Below are positions 8,009 through 15,288 of a stretch of 64,000 bases of DNA, piece by piece. Position 1 is the first letter of the stretch; every line of letters begins with the position of its first letter. The notes under the pieces are model-generated. The model ran no database searches. It had not been told where the DNA came from and was given only the letters and a program-made list of their open reading frames with translations. Origin of the DNA: Fusibacter sp. 3D3. Its GTDB lineage: Bacteria > Bacillota > Clostridia > Peptostreptococcales > Acidaminobacteraceae. The position numbers and the translations under genes are program-made. Location: positions 85,892 to 149,891 of the forward strand of contig NZ_BDHH01000012.1 of NCBI RefSeq assembly GCF_001748365.1, written 5' to 3'.

Positions 8009-9283
8009 CGTAACACGCTTTAATGAGTAACTTTCATATATTTTTTCAATTATAATTTTTTCTAGAATTTCGACCAGATGGTAGACTTCTTCATAGGAAA
8101 CATAAAGTGCTACAGGTGCTAGGCGGATGACATTGGGTTCTCTATAGTCTGGAATGATGTTTAAATCCCTGAGTGCAAGGCTTATACGATAGCCTTCAGG
8201 ATGTTCAAGACAGACATGGCCACCTCTTTGATGATCTGCTCTTGGATTGCCGATGGTATAGCCTAGAGCGGTTAATTTGCTATCGACAAGGGACATGAGA
8301 TAAGCGGTGATATTCAAAGATTTTTCTCTAATGGCGTCCATACCAATCACATTAAATAGATCAAGCATGGCATCCAGTGGCGCCATGGATAAGATATGCG
8401 GTGTACCGAGTAGAAGACCGTTTGCATCATGATCTTGCTCAAAATCATGGCTTAATAGAAATTGTGTGTCGTCTTGATTCCCAAACCACCCTTTTAGGCC
8501 AGCACTGATACCAAAGTGTTTTCGGTTTATATACAGTCCTGCTACGGCACCAGGACCTCCGTTGAGATATTTATAAGAGCACCAGACGGCGAAGTCGGGT
8601 TTGGCCGCTTTAAAGTCATGTGGTACTGCACCAATGGAATGGGCGAGATCCCAACCGATGATGATGCCTTTTTCATGGGCAGCATCGGTTATTTTTTTTA
8701 AGTCAAGAAGTTGAGCGCTGCGATAGAGCACGGCGGGTAATAGAACTAAAGCAACATCCTCTTTAAAAGTGCCTATAATGGTTTCCACGTCTAAGGTACG
8801 ACCATCTTCGCTTTGAATGGTAATTAGAGTTTCATCCACGCGATACCCTAAGAGTTCAATGATGCTTTTAGTGGCGTATATATCAGTGGGAAAATTGAGT
8901 GCATCTACAACGATTTTATATTTTGTGGTTGTGGGTTTATAGAAAGTTGCAAGTGCTTGGTGAATGTTAGAAGTAATACTACCCATAATGGCGATCTCAT
9001 CAGAGTCGGCGTTGAGTAGCGGCGCTAACTTTTCTGCAATGCGCCTAGAATAGTTAAAAAAACGACCATTTTGAGTGCCCCATATTTTAATACCTTCGTG
9101 TTTCCATACATCAAAAGCTTCTAAAAGACCTCTTTCGGCGTCTTTGGAGCAAAGGCCTAGAGAATTACCGTCCATATAGAGTTCACCCTCAGTTATATAA
9201 AAGTGATCTCGAATTTTAAATAGAGGGTCCTCGGCATCTAAACGTTTTGCAAACTCACGATCTGTTTCAAATAGTCTCTTCAT
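8000..9283 (-). CDS. kynU: Kynureninase
   Basis: This 427-residue PLP enzyme cleaves L-kynurenine to anthranilate and L-alanine. Family hallmarks are YMDGNSLGL (residues about 36-44), GWDLAHSIGAVPHDF with the PLP-binding aspartate, and WCSYKYLNGGPGA, where Lys238 is the expected PLP Schiff-base lysine. Full length. The start is ATG 9283 with AGGAGG 6 bases upstream; the in-frame TTG at 9289 abuts that site. No tryptophan dioxygenase or formamidase gene is in the window, so it probably salvages external kynurenine or hydroxykynurenine. A same-strand Lrp-type gene lies upstream, and a 16-base palindrome sits 32 bases before the start. Confidence 0.92.
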   Translation of the reverse strand: MKRLFETDREFAKRLDAEDPLFKIRDHFYITEGELYMDGNSLGLCSKDAERGLLEAFDVWKHEGIKIWGTQNGRFFNYSRRIAEKLAPLLNADSDEIAIMGSITSNIHQALATFYKPTTTKYKIVVDALNFPTDIYATKSIIELLGYRVDETLITIQSEDGRTLDVETIIGTFKEDVALVLLPAVLYRSAQLLDLKKITDAAHEKGIIIGWDLAHSIGAVPHDFKAAKPDFAVWCSYKYLNGGPGAVAGLYINRKHFGISAGLKGWFGNQDDTQFLLSHDFEQDHDANGLLLGTPHILSMAPLDAMLDLFNVIGMDAIREKSLNITAYLMSLVDSKLTALGYTIGNPRADHQRGGHVCLEHPEGYRISLALRDLNIIPDYREPNVIRLAPVALYVSYEEVYHLVEILEKIIIEKIYESYSLKRVTVL

Positions 9284-9314
9284 ATTCAACCTCCTGTTAG
9301 CTATTATCTATAAG

Positions 9315-9330
9315 TTAATGTTAACATTAA
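9315..9330. promoter_or_regulatory. Palindromic candidate operator upstream of kynU
   Basis: TTAATGTTAACATTAA is a perfect 16-base palindrome 32 bases before kynU and about 90 bases after the stop of the Lrp-type gene. It is a plausible Lrp-family site; Lrp proteins favour AT-rich dyads. Confidence 0.5.
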
Positions 9331-9419
9331 AGTCGTGTGATCTACCATACTAAAACGTCTTTATAGAGCTTAAAAAACCGACGTTTTGAATTGCTTTTGT
9401 GTTCAAAAGTTACAAGTCG

Positions 9420-9851
9420 TCAGAGCTTTAAAGGGCGATGTGTAAGCGGTGAGTGGAGTACAACTGAAGTCACCACATGGCACACTTTTGTAAGTTCAGA
9501 TAAAAAGAGGTTCATTTCTTCAATGTTTGGCATACAGGCTTTTGCAAAGTAATTGGTTTTGCCAGTGACACAGTGAATTTCTATGATATAGGGGTTCGCT
9601 TTAAGCTGTTCCACGATTTGGTCACTACTGACTTTAAGATCACTGATGGTCATAAAAAAGACGACGTTTTGGCTCAACTTTTGAGTAGATAATAGTGTTG
9701 TAAATTTATCGATTACACCAGATTCTATGAGTTTTGAAAGCCTTTCGCTGACACTGGGTCTTGAGAGGTTTATTTTTTTTGAGAGTTCTGTGATGGAGAT
9801 TCTAGAATTTTCTTGTAGAAGCCTGAGTATTTCATAATCTAAAGTATCCAT
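9420..9851 (-). CDS. Lrp/AsnC-family regulator, probable kynU regulator
   Basis: The 143-residue protein has an N-terminal AsnC HTH (LDYEILRLLQENSRISITELSKKINLSRPSVSERLSKLIESGVI) and a C-terminal RAM domain including VTGKTNYFAKACMPNIEEMNLFL. I start at ATG 9851 behind GAGGTGATC; a GTG at 9860 overlaps that site. It precedes kynU on the same strand with 136 bases between, similar to Lrp-kynU arrangements in other bacteria, so an aromatic amino acid such as kynurenine or tryptophan is a reasonable effector guess. Confidence 0.86.
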   Translation of the reverse strand: MDTLDYEILRLLQENSRISITELSKKINLSRPSVSERLSKLIESGVIDKFTTLLSTQKLSQNVVFFMTISDLKVSSDQIVEQLKANPYIIEIHCVTGKTNYFAKACMPNIEEMNLFLSELTKVCHVVTSVVLHSPLTHRPLKL

Positions 9852-9887
9852 AATGATCACCTCATTAATATATTTATGAATTGCGAG

Positions 9888-10011
9888 TTAGAGTGTCAAA
9901 ATTCAAAAGCCAAAAGTTGAACAATCACCTACCAGATGATGTCGTTTACGGGGAGTACGCGATACAGCATAGGGTAGAGGGTTTATGCGAAACGGACGTT
10001 CATACTCTAAC
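9888..10011. mobile_element. MITE-like element, copy 1 (TA-flanked)
   Basis: Terminal inverted repeats TTAGAGTGTCAA (9888-9899) and TTCATACTCTAA (10000-10011, reverse complement TTAGAGTATGAA) bound a 124-base segment. Its interior, from CTACCAGATGATGTCG through GCATAGGGTAGAGGG, is about 90 percent identical to 44725-44840. TA at both ends suggests the TA target-site duplication of IS630/Tc1-type transposons. It has no coding capacity. Confidence 0.75.
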
Positions 10012-10103
10012 CGTTGCTCAAATTATATCATTTTATCGATCTGGAAGGAAATTATATAGAGTACTTTTGCTTTTAGATTGTTATAACCTTCAGGTAACCA
10101 TTA

Positions 10104-10196
10104 TTGACATATGCCCATAAAAGAGTACAATAAAATTGTAAAAGGGTATGTTTTGATGACTGTTGAGGCGTATGAGACTATCCGACTCAAAACACA
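10104..10196 (+). promoter_or_regulatory. Promoter and structured leader of the MBL hydrolase gene
   Basis: TTGACA (10104-10109), 16 bases, then TACAAT (10126-10131) form a good sigma-A promoter just outside the MITE. The leader contains GTTTTGA (10150-10156) pairing with TCAAAAC (10187-10193), the arms extendable by TATG/CATA with a bulge. It closes a roughly 30-base loop that does not match any riboswitch consensus I know. Confidence 0.55.
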
Positions 10197-10223
10197 TATT
10201 TTTTATAAAAGAGGAGCCTAATT

Positions 10224-11051
10224 ATGCATATTAAATGTCTGATAGAGAATACAACTCTGTATGATCGTTACGAAGCTGAACATGGTTTAAGTCTTTATAT
10301 TAAAACTGAAAAGCATCATTTATTGTTTGATTTTGGAGCAAGTCCCCTTTTTATAAAAAATGCCAGTCAAATGGATGTGGATTTAGCACAAATTGACTTA
10401 GGCATTCTATCTCATGGACATTATGATCATGGCGGTGGATTGGAGGCATTTTTAAGATTGAATGAAACGGCAAAAATTTGTGTGAATCAGAAGGCTTTTG
10501 AAAAGCATTATTCAAAAAGAACAGAACAGGGTATCGTGAACATAGGTTTAGACAACAAATTAGCAGAAAATAATCAAATTTGTTATATTGGGGGAATGTT
10601 CGAAGTCGATGAAGAAATTCTCATTTTTTCAGATGTTAAGGATCAAAAATTAGTACCGAAGGGCAATCAATCTATGTTCATTGACAGCAAGGATGGCGCC
10701 TATCTTCCAGATGGGTTTTTACATGAGCAAAATTTGATTATTGAAGAAAATGGCAAAACTGTCCTCATAGCGGGTTGTGCTCATAGGGGCATTATTAATA
10801 TTGTAAATCGGTCAGCTGATTATATTGGTAAAATGCCGGATGTAGTCATTGGTGGATTTCATCTTCATAGCAGAGAAGAGAGTCAATGTGAAACAGAAAT
10901 GAGAATTGAACAATTGGGAGGGCTACTTCTTCAAACAGGTGCTCAATATTATACTTGTCATTGTACAGGCGTCAAAGCCTATGAAATTTTAAAAAATATC
11001 ATGGGTGATAAAATGAATTATTTTTCCACAGGTCAAACAATAAATCTATAG
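10224..11051 (+). CDS. MBL-fold hydrolase, dihydropterin-aminobenzene-phosphate-synthase-like
   Basis: The 275-residue protein begins MHIKCLIENTTLYDRYEAEHGLSLYIKTE and carries LLFDFGAS and LSHGHYDHGGGL, the MBL zinc motif of the COG1237 group (often named 7,8-dihydropterin-6-yl-methyl-4-(beta-D-ribofuranosyl)aminobenzene 5'-phosphate synthase). A late GCAHRGIINIV and CHCTG supply the remaining ligands. In bacteria the true substrate is rarely known. RBS AAGAGGAGCC before ATG 10224. A tiny frame (11098) follows. Confidence 0.82.
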   Translation: MHIKCLIENTTLYDRYEAEHGLSLYIKTEKHHLLFDFGASPLFIKNASQMDVDLAQIDLGILSHGHYDHGGGLEAFLRLNETAKICVNQKAFEKHYSKRTEQGIVNIGLDNKLAENNQICYIGGMFEVDEEILIFSDVKDQKLVPKGNQSMFIDSKDGAYLPDGFLHEQNLIIEENGKTVLIAGCAHRGIINIVNRSADYIGKMPDVVIGGFHLHSREESQCETEMRIEQLGGLLLQTGAQYYTCHCTGVKAYEILKNIMGDKMNYFSTGQTINL

Positions 11052-11097
11052 ATCTGATGAGCATAAGAAATGAGACGTGCTCAAAGAAGGTGATAGG

Positions 11098-11184
11098 ATG
11101 GAAATAAATGAAAATATGTTTGGTAATTTAGGCAAAACAAAAGCGGACAGCTGTGATTGCCCGCATATTGTCACCATTTATTAG
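11098..11184 (+). CDS. Candidate 28-residue small protein
   Basis: ATG 11098 follows AAGAAGGTGATAGG, and the frame encodes 28 residues containing NLGKTKADSCDCPHIVTIY before TAG. The CxC-P-H cluster could bind a metal. It lies 47 bases after the MBL gene on the same strand, so it may share its transcript. A hairpin GTTCATAAG-TATC-CTTATGAAC follows at 11193-11214. No family recognised. Confidence 0.35.
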   Translation: MEINENMFGNLGKTKADSCDCPHIVTIY

Positions 11185-11271
11185 ACAAGAGGGTTCATAA
11201 GTATCCTTATGAACAAGCCTAAAGAGATTTGCCTTTTTTAAGGGCGTTTAGCAAGCGTTATCGAGTAAAAC

Positions 11272-12726
11272 CTAAAAATCCATTTTGACGACGTTGCTTG
11301 ATTTCTTGTAGCCATCACATAAATAGGTAATTGCAATATAGTAAGTTTTACCTTTTTCAAATTTAGAAAAATCACCACTACCGTATAAGTCATCTTTGTT
11401 AATGGTGATGCTGTTGTCATCACGATCGGTAATATATTTGAAATAGCCATTATCGGGATACATAGGGGTGGTATCTGTTTGAGATGCCACTACTTTGTAT
11501 CCTTGAAAACAATCTGATTGAGCAATTGTCCACTTAAGTTCAATCGAATCTCCCTTATTTTCTGCTTGGAGCGTCAATGCATTGTCTTGGTTATAATCGT
11601 TATTGCTTGTGCTTGGCGTATTTGGAATAGTGACAGTGATTACGTTGCTAGGGACTTTTTTATCTTTATAGACTGCAGTGATGCTGAAGTAGTACGTCTG
11701 TCCAGCTTCAAACTTGGAAAATTCGTTGCCGTCATATGAAGAACCCGCTTTAATCAATGCTGTGGTATTGTTTTTATCTGTAATCCATAAAGCGTACCCA
11801 TTTTCAGGATAAGCAGGTGTACTGTCTGTTTTAGAAGCCACAACTTTGTAGCCTTCAAAATCTGGGTGCGTTATTTTATCCCATTTTAGAACAACGGCGC
11901 TATTGGTTTTGTTATTGCCATATGCGTTACCATTGCCATATGCGTTACCATTGCCATATGCGTTACCATTACCGTTGTTTCCAGCGCGGTCAAACTCATA
12001 GGAAAGTGTTGTAGCATAATAAGTTGCGTCAGGATTTGTGTTGACATCCTCATCAAAAGTAACTTTCTCCTCGCCATCAAAAGTAATTTTCTCGGCTTTG
12101 ATAACATTCATAAGAAGTGAAGCCGCTTCAGCTCGCGTTAATGATCTCTGAGGATAGAAGTATTTCTGAGTGCCAATCGTTTCTCCGATCATCAAATTGT
12201 TGTTGATTGCAGAAGCGACAAAGACTCTGAGATTGTTGGAGATGCTGTTTTGATCCGCATAGAGAGATAAAACTGCTTCTGTATCCGTATTTTTATCTAG
12301 AGCTTTAATAAGTGCCACTGCCATGTCTTCTCTGACAGAAGCTTCATAGGGTTTGAACGCATAACCTGTAGTGGTTTTATAACCTGTTAAGAAATTCTTT
12401 GAGGCTTCTACATAGGGAATTGCCCAAGTTTCTGTGTTCATGTCTGAAAATGAAGACGTTGCATTTAAATTGATTTGGAGTTTTAAGGCTTTGACCATCA
12501 TCGTCGCAAATTCCACTCGGTTTACTGTGTTGTTCGGTCTAAAGGTACCATCTGGATAGCCACTGATAATCCCATAGGTTTTCATAGTCTTAATAGCGTC
12601 ATAAGCATAATGTGTCGAATTGATATCTGAAAATATGATTTCATCCGTGTTGGTTGTGGCAAAAACTGGGATGCACATAGAAATAGCCAGCACTAAAATG
12701 AGTGCCGATTTAAAAAAAGTTTTCAT
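11272..12726 (-). CDS. Secreted S-layer-homology protein with two FN3-like repeats
   Basis: The 484-residue protein has a signal peptide (MKTFFKSALILVLAISMCIPVFA) and three SLH domains (about residues 30-85, 90-150 and 155-210; for example YGIISGYPDGTFRPNNTVNR). A low-complexity linker with three NGNAYG units follows, then two similar modules of about 95 residues (LKWDKITHPDFEGYKVVASK and LKWTIAQSDCFQGYKVVASQ) that look like fibronectin-type folds. SLH domains anchor proteins to pyruvylated cell-wall polymers, so it should be surface-displayed. Start ATG 12726 follows AAAGGAGGAG. The function of the C-terminal modules is unknown. Confidence 0.85.
   Translation of the reverse strand: MKTFFKSALILVLAISMCIPVFATTNTDEIIFSDINSTHYAYDAIKTMKTYGIISGYPDGTFRPNNTVNRVEFATMMVKALKLQINLNATSSFSDMNTETWAIPYVEASKNFLTGYKTTTGYAFKPYEASVREDMAVALIKALDKNTDTEAVLSLYADQNSISNNLRVFVASAINNNLMIGETIGTQKYFYPQRSLTRAEAASLLMNVIKAEKITFDGEEKVTFDEDVNTNPDATYYATTLSYEFDRAGNNGNGNAYGNGNAYGNGNAYGNNKTNSAVVLKWDKITHPDFEGYKVVASKTDSTPAYPENGYALWITDKNNTTALIKAGSSYDGNEFSKFEAGQTYYFSITAVYKDKKVPSNVITVTIPNTPSTSNNDYNQDNALTLQAENKGDSIELKWTIAQSDCFQGYKVVASQTDTTPMYPDNGYFKYITDRDDNSITINKDDLYGSGDFSKFEKGKTYYIAITYLCDGYKKSSNVVKMDF
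11914..11967. repeat. Three tandem 18-base units inside the SLH gene
   Basis: ATTGCCATATGCGTTACC is repeated three times without mismatch, in frame, encoding the NGNAYG linker. Copy number is likely to vary between strains. Confidence 0.9.
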
Positions 12727-13032
12727 GTTTCTCCTCCTTTGGTATTGCCAGGGGATCATAAGCGCTTGGCAATAATGTATGTTTCTAAATACATTATATC
12801 AGTGGCGAGGTTCATAAAGCGTAAAGTCATCGTAACGTAATCATCGCTTAACACATCTGAAATGAAGCTTGGGCCTACTCAAACCACTGTACTAAGAGGA
12901 TCTGGGCTCATAGTACTAGCAGGTCTCCCAAATTTAAAATCGATGGTTTTGACCGCACGAAATGTCCTGTATCCATTTATTTTTTAGTTTATAATAAAGA
13001 GGACCGGTCAATAAATACAGGAGGTTTCAAAG
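12727..13032. other. Divergent regulatory region of the SLH and AraC-type genes
   Basis: Next to the SLH gene, TTGCCA/TGGCAA (about 12747-12773) and TAATGTAT-N8-ATACATTA (12773-12796) form dyads. The second overlaps a TATAAT read on the minus strand. Next to the AraC-type gene two nested inverted repeats are present: TTGACCG (12949-12955) with CGGTCAA (13005-13011), and TCCTGTATCCATTTATT (12965-12981) with AATAAATACAGGA (13010-13022), with TATAAT between. They could be autoregulatory operators. I see no gene here. Confidence 0.5.
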
Positions 13033-14001
13033 GTGAAATTTTATCTTCAAAAATCAATTGAGTTCATAGACGCTCATATTAGTGACCCTCTTAATCTAGA
13101 CCTAATCGCAGATCATGTTGGATTTTCAAAGTTTTATTTAAACCATATGTTCAACATATACACAGGGCTTTCGATCATGGCGTATGTTAGAAAAAAGAAA
13201 CTGGAGTATGCACTGGATGAACTGAAAACAGATAAGCGCATTGTGGACATTGCACTTGACATTGGTTATGCCTCTGAACGTGCTTTTTCAAGGGCGATTT
13301 ATAACGCTTATGGACATTCTCCAAATTATTTTAGGAAAAAAGAGGTTTTAAAAACAAGGCGTCTAGTGATCTATGATTTGAACTTAAGCGCCAATGAAGA
13401 GCGAATACTTGCGAATTTCCCTCCAGGTTTTGAAACAGTAACACAAAATTTGACTGCGGAAGGTATTAAAAAGATGAAAAAGTATTTAAGTGACGTAAGA
13501 TATGAGCTTATGGATAAAATGGTGGTGTTCAGTGGCACAATGATTGGCAATGAACCAGAAGATGCCATCATAGGGCTTATGAATCAATTTGCAAAAACCT
13601 ATGACATAACACCCCTTAGAGCGTTTGGATTTGATGTTCCTGTTGAAGGTAGCGAGGATGTCACGAGGTTTAGAGGTTATGAATATTGGCTTTCTGTTGA
13701 TGAATCCATGCTAGATAAACTACCAAGTCCAGATGCAACAGAAATTGAATTTGAGGGAACTCAGATTAAGGTCAAGCGCATCCCCGCTTATCGCTATGCA
13801 GCTTTGAGAATTGAAGATCCAATGCTTGATCCCTTTGAGCGCATAGGAACGGGATGGCAATATCTAGTGAGCTGGCTTGAAGATCATGAGTTTAAAGCGC
13901 CTGATTTTGTCAGATGTGATCTGGCAAATTGTCTTGAGGAAGTCAAGGAAATAGGTGGTGTAACCGTTATGGATATTTATGTGCCAGTGGACACGCAATA
14001 A
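13033..14001 (+). CDS. AraC-family regulator with GyrI-like ligand domain
   Basis: The 322-residue protein has two AraC HTHs at the N-terminus (LDLIADHVGFSKFYLNHMFNIYTG and RIVDIALDIGYASERAFSRAIYNAYGHSPNYFRK, residues about 20-110) and a C-terminal GyrI/Rob-like effector domain (about 165-320; VKRIPAYRYAALR, FERIGTGWQYLVSWL). N-terminal HTH plus GyrI resembles Rob/SoxS-like multidrug sensors. It starts with GTG 13033 after AGGAGG. Targets are unknown: no transporter is adjacent, although a MerR-GyrI gene lies 350 bases downstream. Confidence 0.87.
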   Translation: MKFYLQKSIEFIDAHISDPLNLDLIADHVGFSKFYLNHMFNIYTGLSIMAYVRKKKLEYALDELKTDKRIVDIALDIGYASERAFSRAIYNAYGHSPNYFRKKEVLKTRRLVIYDLNLSANEERILANFPPGFETVTQNLTAEGIKKMKKYLSDVRYELMDKMVVFSGTMIGNEPEDAIIGLMNQFAKTYDITPLRAFGFDVPVEGSEDVTRFRGYEYWLSVDESMLDKLPSPDATEIEFEGTQIKVKRIPAYRYAALRIEDPMLDPFERIGTGWQYLVSWLEDHEFKAPDFVRCDLANCLEEVKEIGGVTVMDIYVPVDTQ

Positions 14002-14018
14002 AGACTGTAAAGAAGATA

Positions 14019-14051
14019 GAAACTCCGTTTGTTGTCTGCGAGCGGAGTTTC
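14019..14051 (+). terminator. Hairpin after the AraC-type gene
   Basis: GAAACTCCG (14019-14027) pairs with CGGAGTTTC (14043-14051). It is followed by TGTTGTA rather than a U-run, so termination strength is uncertain. Confidence 0.5.
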
Positions 14052-14132
14052 TGTTGTATACAAGAGATGTTGACATTGTTAGTTTTATTCATCTCATGTA
14101 TAATGACACTAATCACATGTGAAATTCTTCTT

Positions 14133-14279
14133 ATAACACTTGAGGAGATGTCCTCCACTTCTCAAAGTGGGGGTTCATATTCCTAATTCAGTGGGAGTCC
14201 AAACTCCCACTGAATGCAATCCGATAGGATTGTGCAAGTGTTACGAAGGTAGCGAAGCGGACTGAGTATACGCTTTGAT
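14133..14279 (-). repeat. Dispersed structured repeat, full copy 1
   Basis: The reverse complement of this 147-base segment closely matches 35920-36066. It contains three hairpins: CTCCACTTctcAAAGTGGGGG, a perfect TTCAGTGGGAGT/ACTCCCACTGAA pair, and CAATCC-GATA-GGATTG. The outer arm GTTACGAAGGTAGCGAAGCG runs to CTTTGAT, and ends TAACACTTG/CAAGTGTTA are inverted. The C-rich hairpin resembles the omega-RNA-like right end at 1-85, so a non-autonomous IS200/IS605 relative is plausible. It fills the gap between the AraC- and MerR-type genes. Confidence 0.7.
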
Positions 14280-14350
14280 GCGTTAATAAATGAAGCTCAA
14301 AAGCAAACATACATATATTGTAAAATGTGCATAAACAGAAAAGAGGGCAT

Positions 14351-15184
14351 ATGAAAGAGAAGTTTTTAATAGGTGAACTGGCAAAGATGTTTAATATCAG
14401 TACGGACACTTTAAGGCATTATGATCGTATAGGGCTTTTAAAACCAGAATGCGATCCCAATAATGATTACAGATACTATGATATTAGAAGCTTTTTCAAA
14501 CTCAGTCGAATTCTCTTTTTTAAAAATTTAGACATTTCGCTAGAAGAGATTAACCGCTATATGAAACATAAGAATACGAGCAATTTGGTGAGTCTACTCA
14601 AGAAGAAAGAAGACGAAATTGACCATAAGATCAACAGGCTCATGAATCTGAAAAATAAAATCCAGACAAAACTTGAGTTACTTGAAAACATCAACAGCGA
14701 ACTCGATGAAATGAAGATTAAAAGAATCCCCGCAAGACGAGGCATTTTTTTAGACATGAATGATGTGGAGAGTGACTATGAGATCAAGAAAGCGTTTAAG
14801 GCAAACGAACAGTATCTCAAGACCAGCTCGTGGCTGATTGAAGGTCAGATTTATACGTCTCTATCTAAGGAAAATATGGATCAAGGCATTTTTACGAGGT
14901 TTAGATATTTTATTGAAGTCGTTTCTGTGGATTCTGATCAATTATCTCAAACCATTGAAATTCCAGAGCAAGATTGTGCCTGTATCACTTTTGAAGGCCC
15001 TTATTGTGAGATGGCAAAGTACTATGCAGTGCTCACAAGCTGGATTTATGAAAATGGCTATGTCATCGCAGGAGACTCTATTGAAAAGAATATTGTGGAT
15101 TATGATTTTTCGGATTCAGAATATGAATATGTCTCGGAGATACAGATTCCGATAAAAAGTGTGATCGATAATTCAGAAATATAA
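14351..15184 (+). CDS. MerR-family regulator with GyrI-like domain
   Basis: The 277-residue BmrR-like regulator has an N-terminal MerR winged HTH (FLIGELAKMFNISTDTLRHYDRIGLLKPE), a lysine-rich dimerisation coiled coil (about residues 75-125, KKKEDEIDHKINRLMNLKNKI) and a GyrI-like drug-binding domain (IPARRGIF, CACITFEGPYCEMAKYYAVLTSWI, SEYEYVSEIQIPI). ATG 14351 follows AGAGGGC; the upstream in-frame ATG at 14327 has no binding site. The adjacent repeat separates it from any older promoter. The regulated gene is unknown. Confidence 0.85.
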   Translation: MKEKFLIGELAKMFNISTDTLRHYDRIGLLKPECDPNNDYRYYDIRSFFKLSRILFFKNLDISLEEINRYMKHKNTSNLVSLLKKKEDEIDHKINRLMNLKNKIQTKLELLENINSELDEMKIKRIPARRGIFLDMNDVESDYEIKKAFKANEQYLKTSSWLIEGQIYTSLSKENMDQGIFTRFRYFIEVVSVDSDQLSQTIEIPEQDCACITFEGPYCEMAKYYAVLTSWIYENGYVIAGDSIEKNIVDYDFSDSEYEYVSEIQIPIKSVIDNSEI

Positions 15185-15224
15185 CGGTTAGATCAACTTT
15201 CGACAGACAATGATTTTTTCAAAA

Positions 15225-15267
15225 AGTGCGTGTAATCACATCTTAAATAAACAAATGGCCTTATAAT
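15225..15267 (+). promoter_or_regulatory. CRP/FNR-type box and -10 of the pflB promoter
   Basis: AGTGCGTGTAATCACA (15225-15240) keeps the GTG...TCACA half-sites of the CRP/FNR dyad, and TATAAT lies at 15262-15267. With a start near 15274 the dyad centre is at about -41.5, the class II activation position. The regulator encoded third in this operon is the natural candidate. Confidence 0.65.
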
Positions 15268-15288
15268 GAAAGAAAAACGGAGGTCGTT

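Noticed and set aside
9881-10120. A 79-codon frame on the plus strand
   Set aside because: It runs through the MITE and a promoter, has no ribosome binding site and no protein-like composition.
11886-12107. A repetitive 73-codon minus-strand frame (MVTHMA repeats)
   Set aside because: It is the out-of-frame shadow of the tandem linker repeats in the SLH gene.
14070-14105. TTGACA and TATAAT upstream of the MerR gene at 14351
   Set aside because: The spacing is about 23 bases, too long even for MerR-type promoters, so I do not call it a promoter.
14188-14409. A 73-codon minus-strand frame
   Set aside because: It overlaps the repeat copy and the MerR start and reads the same repeat-derived peptide.
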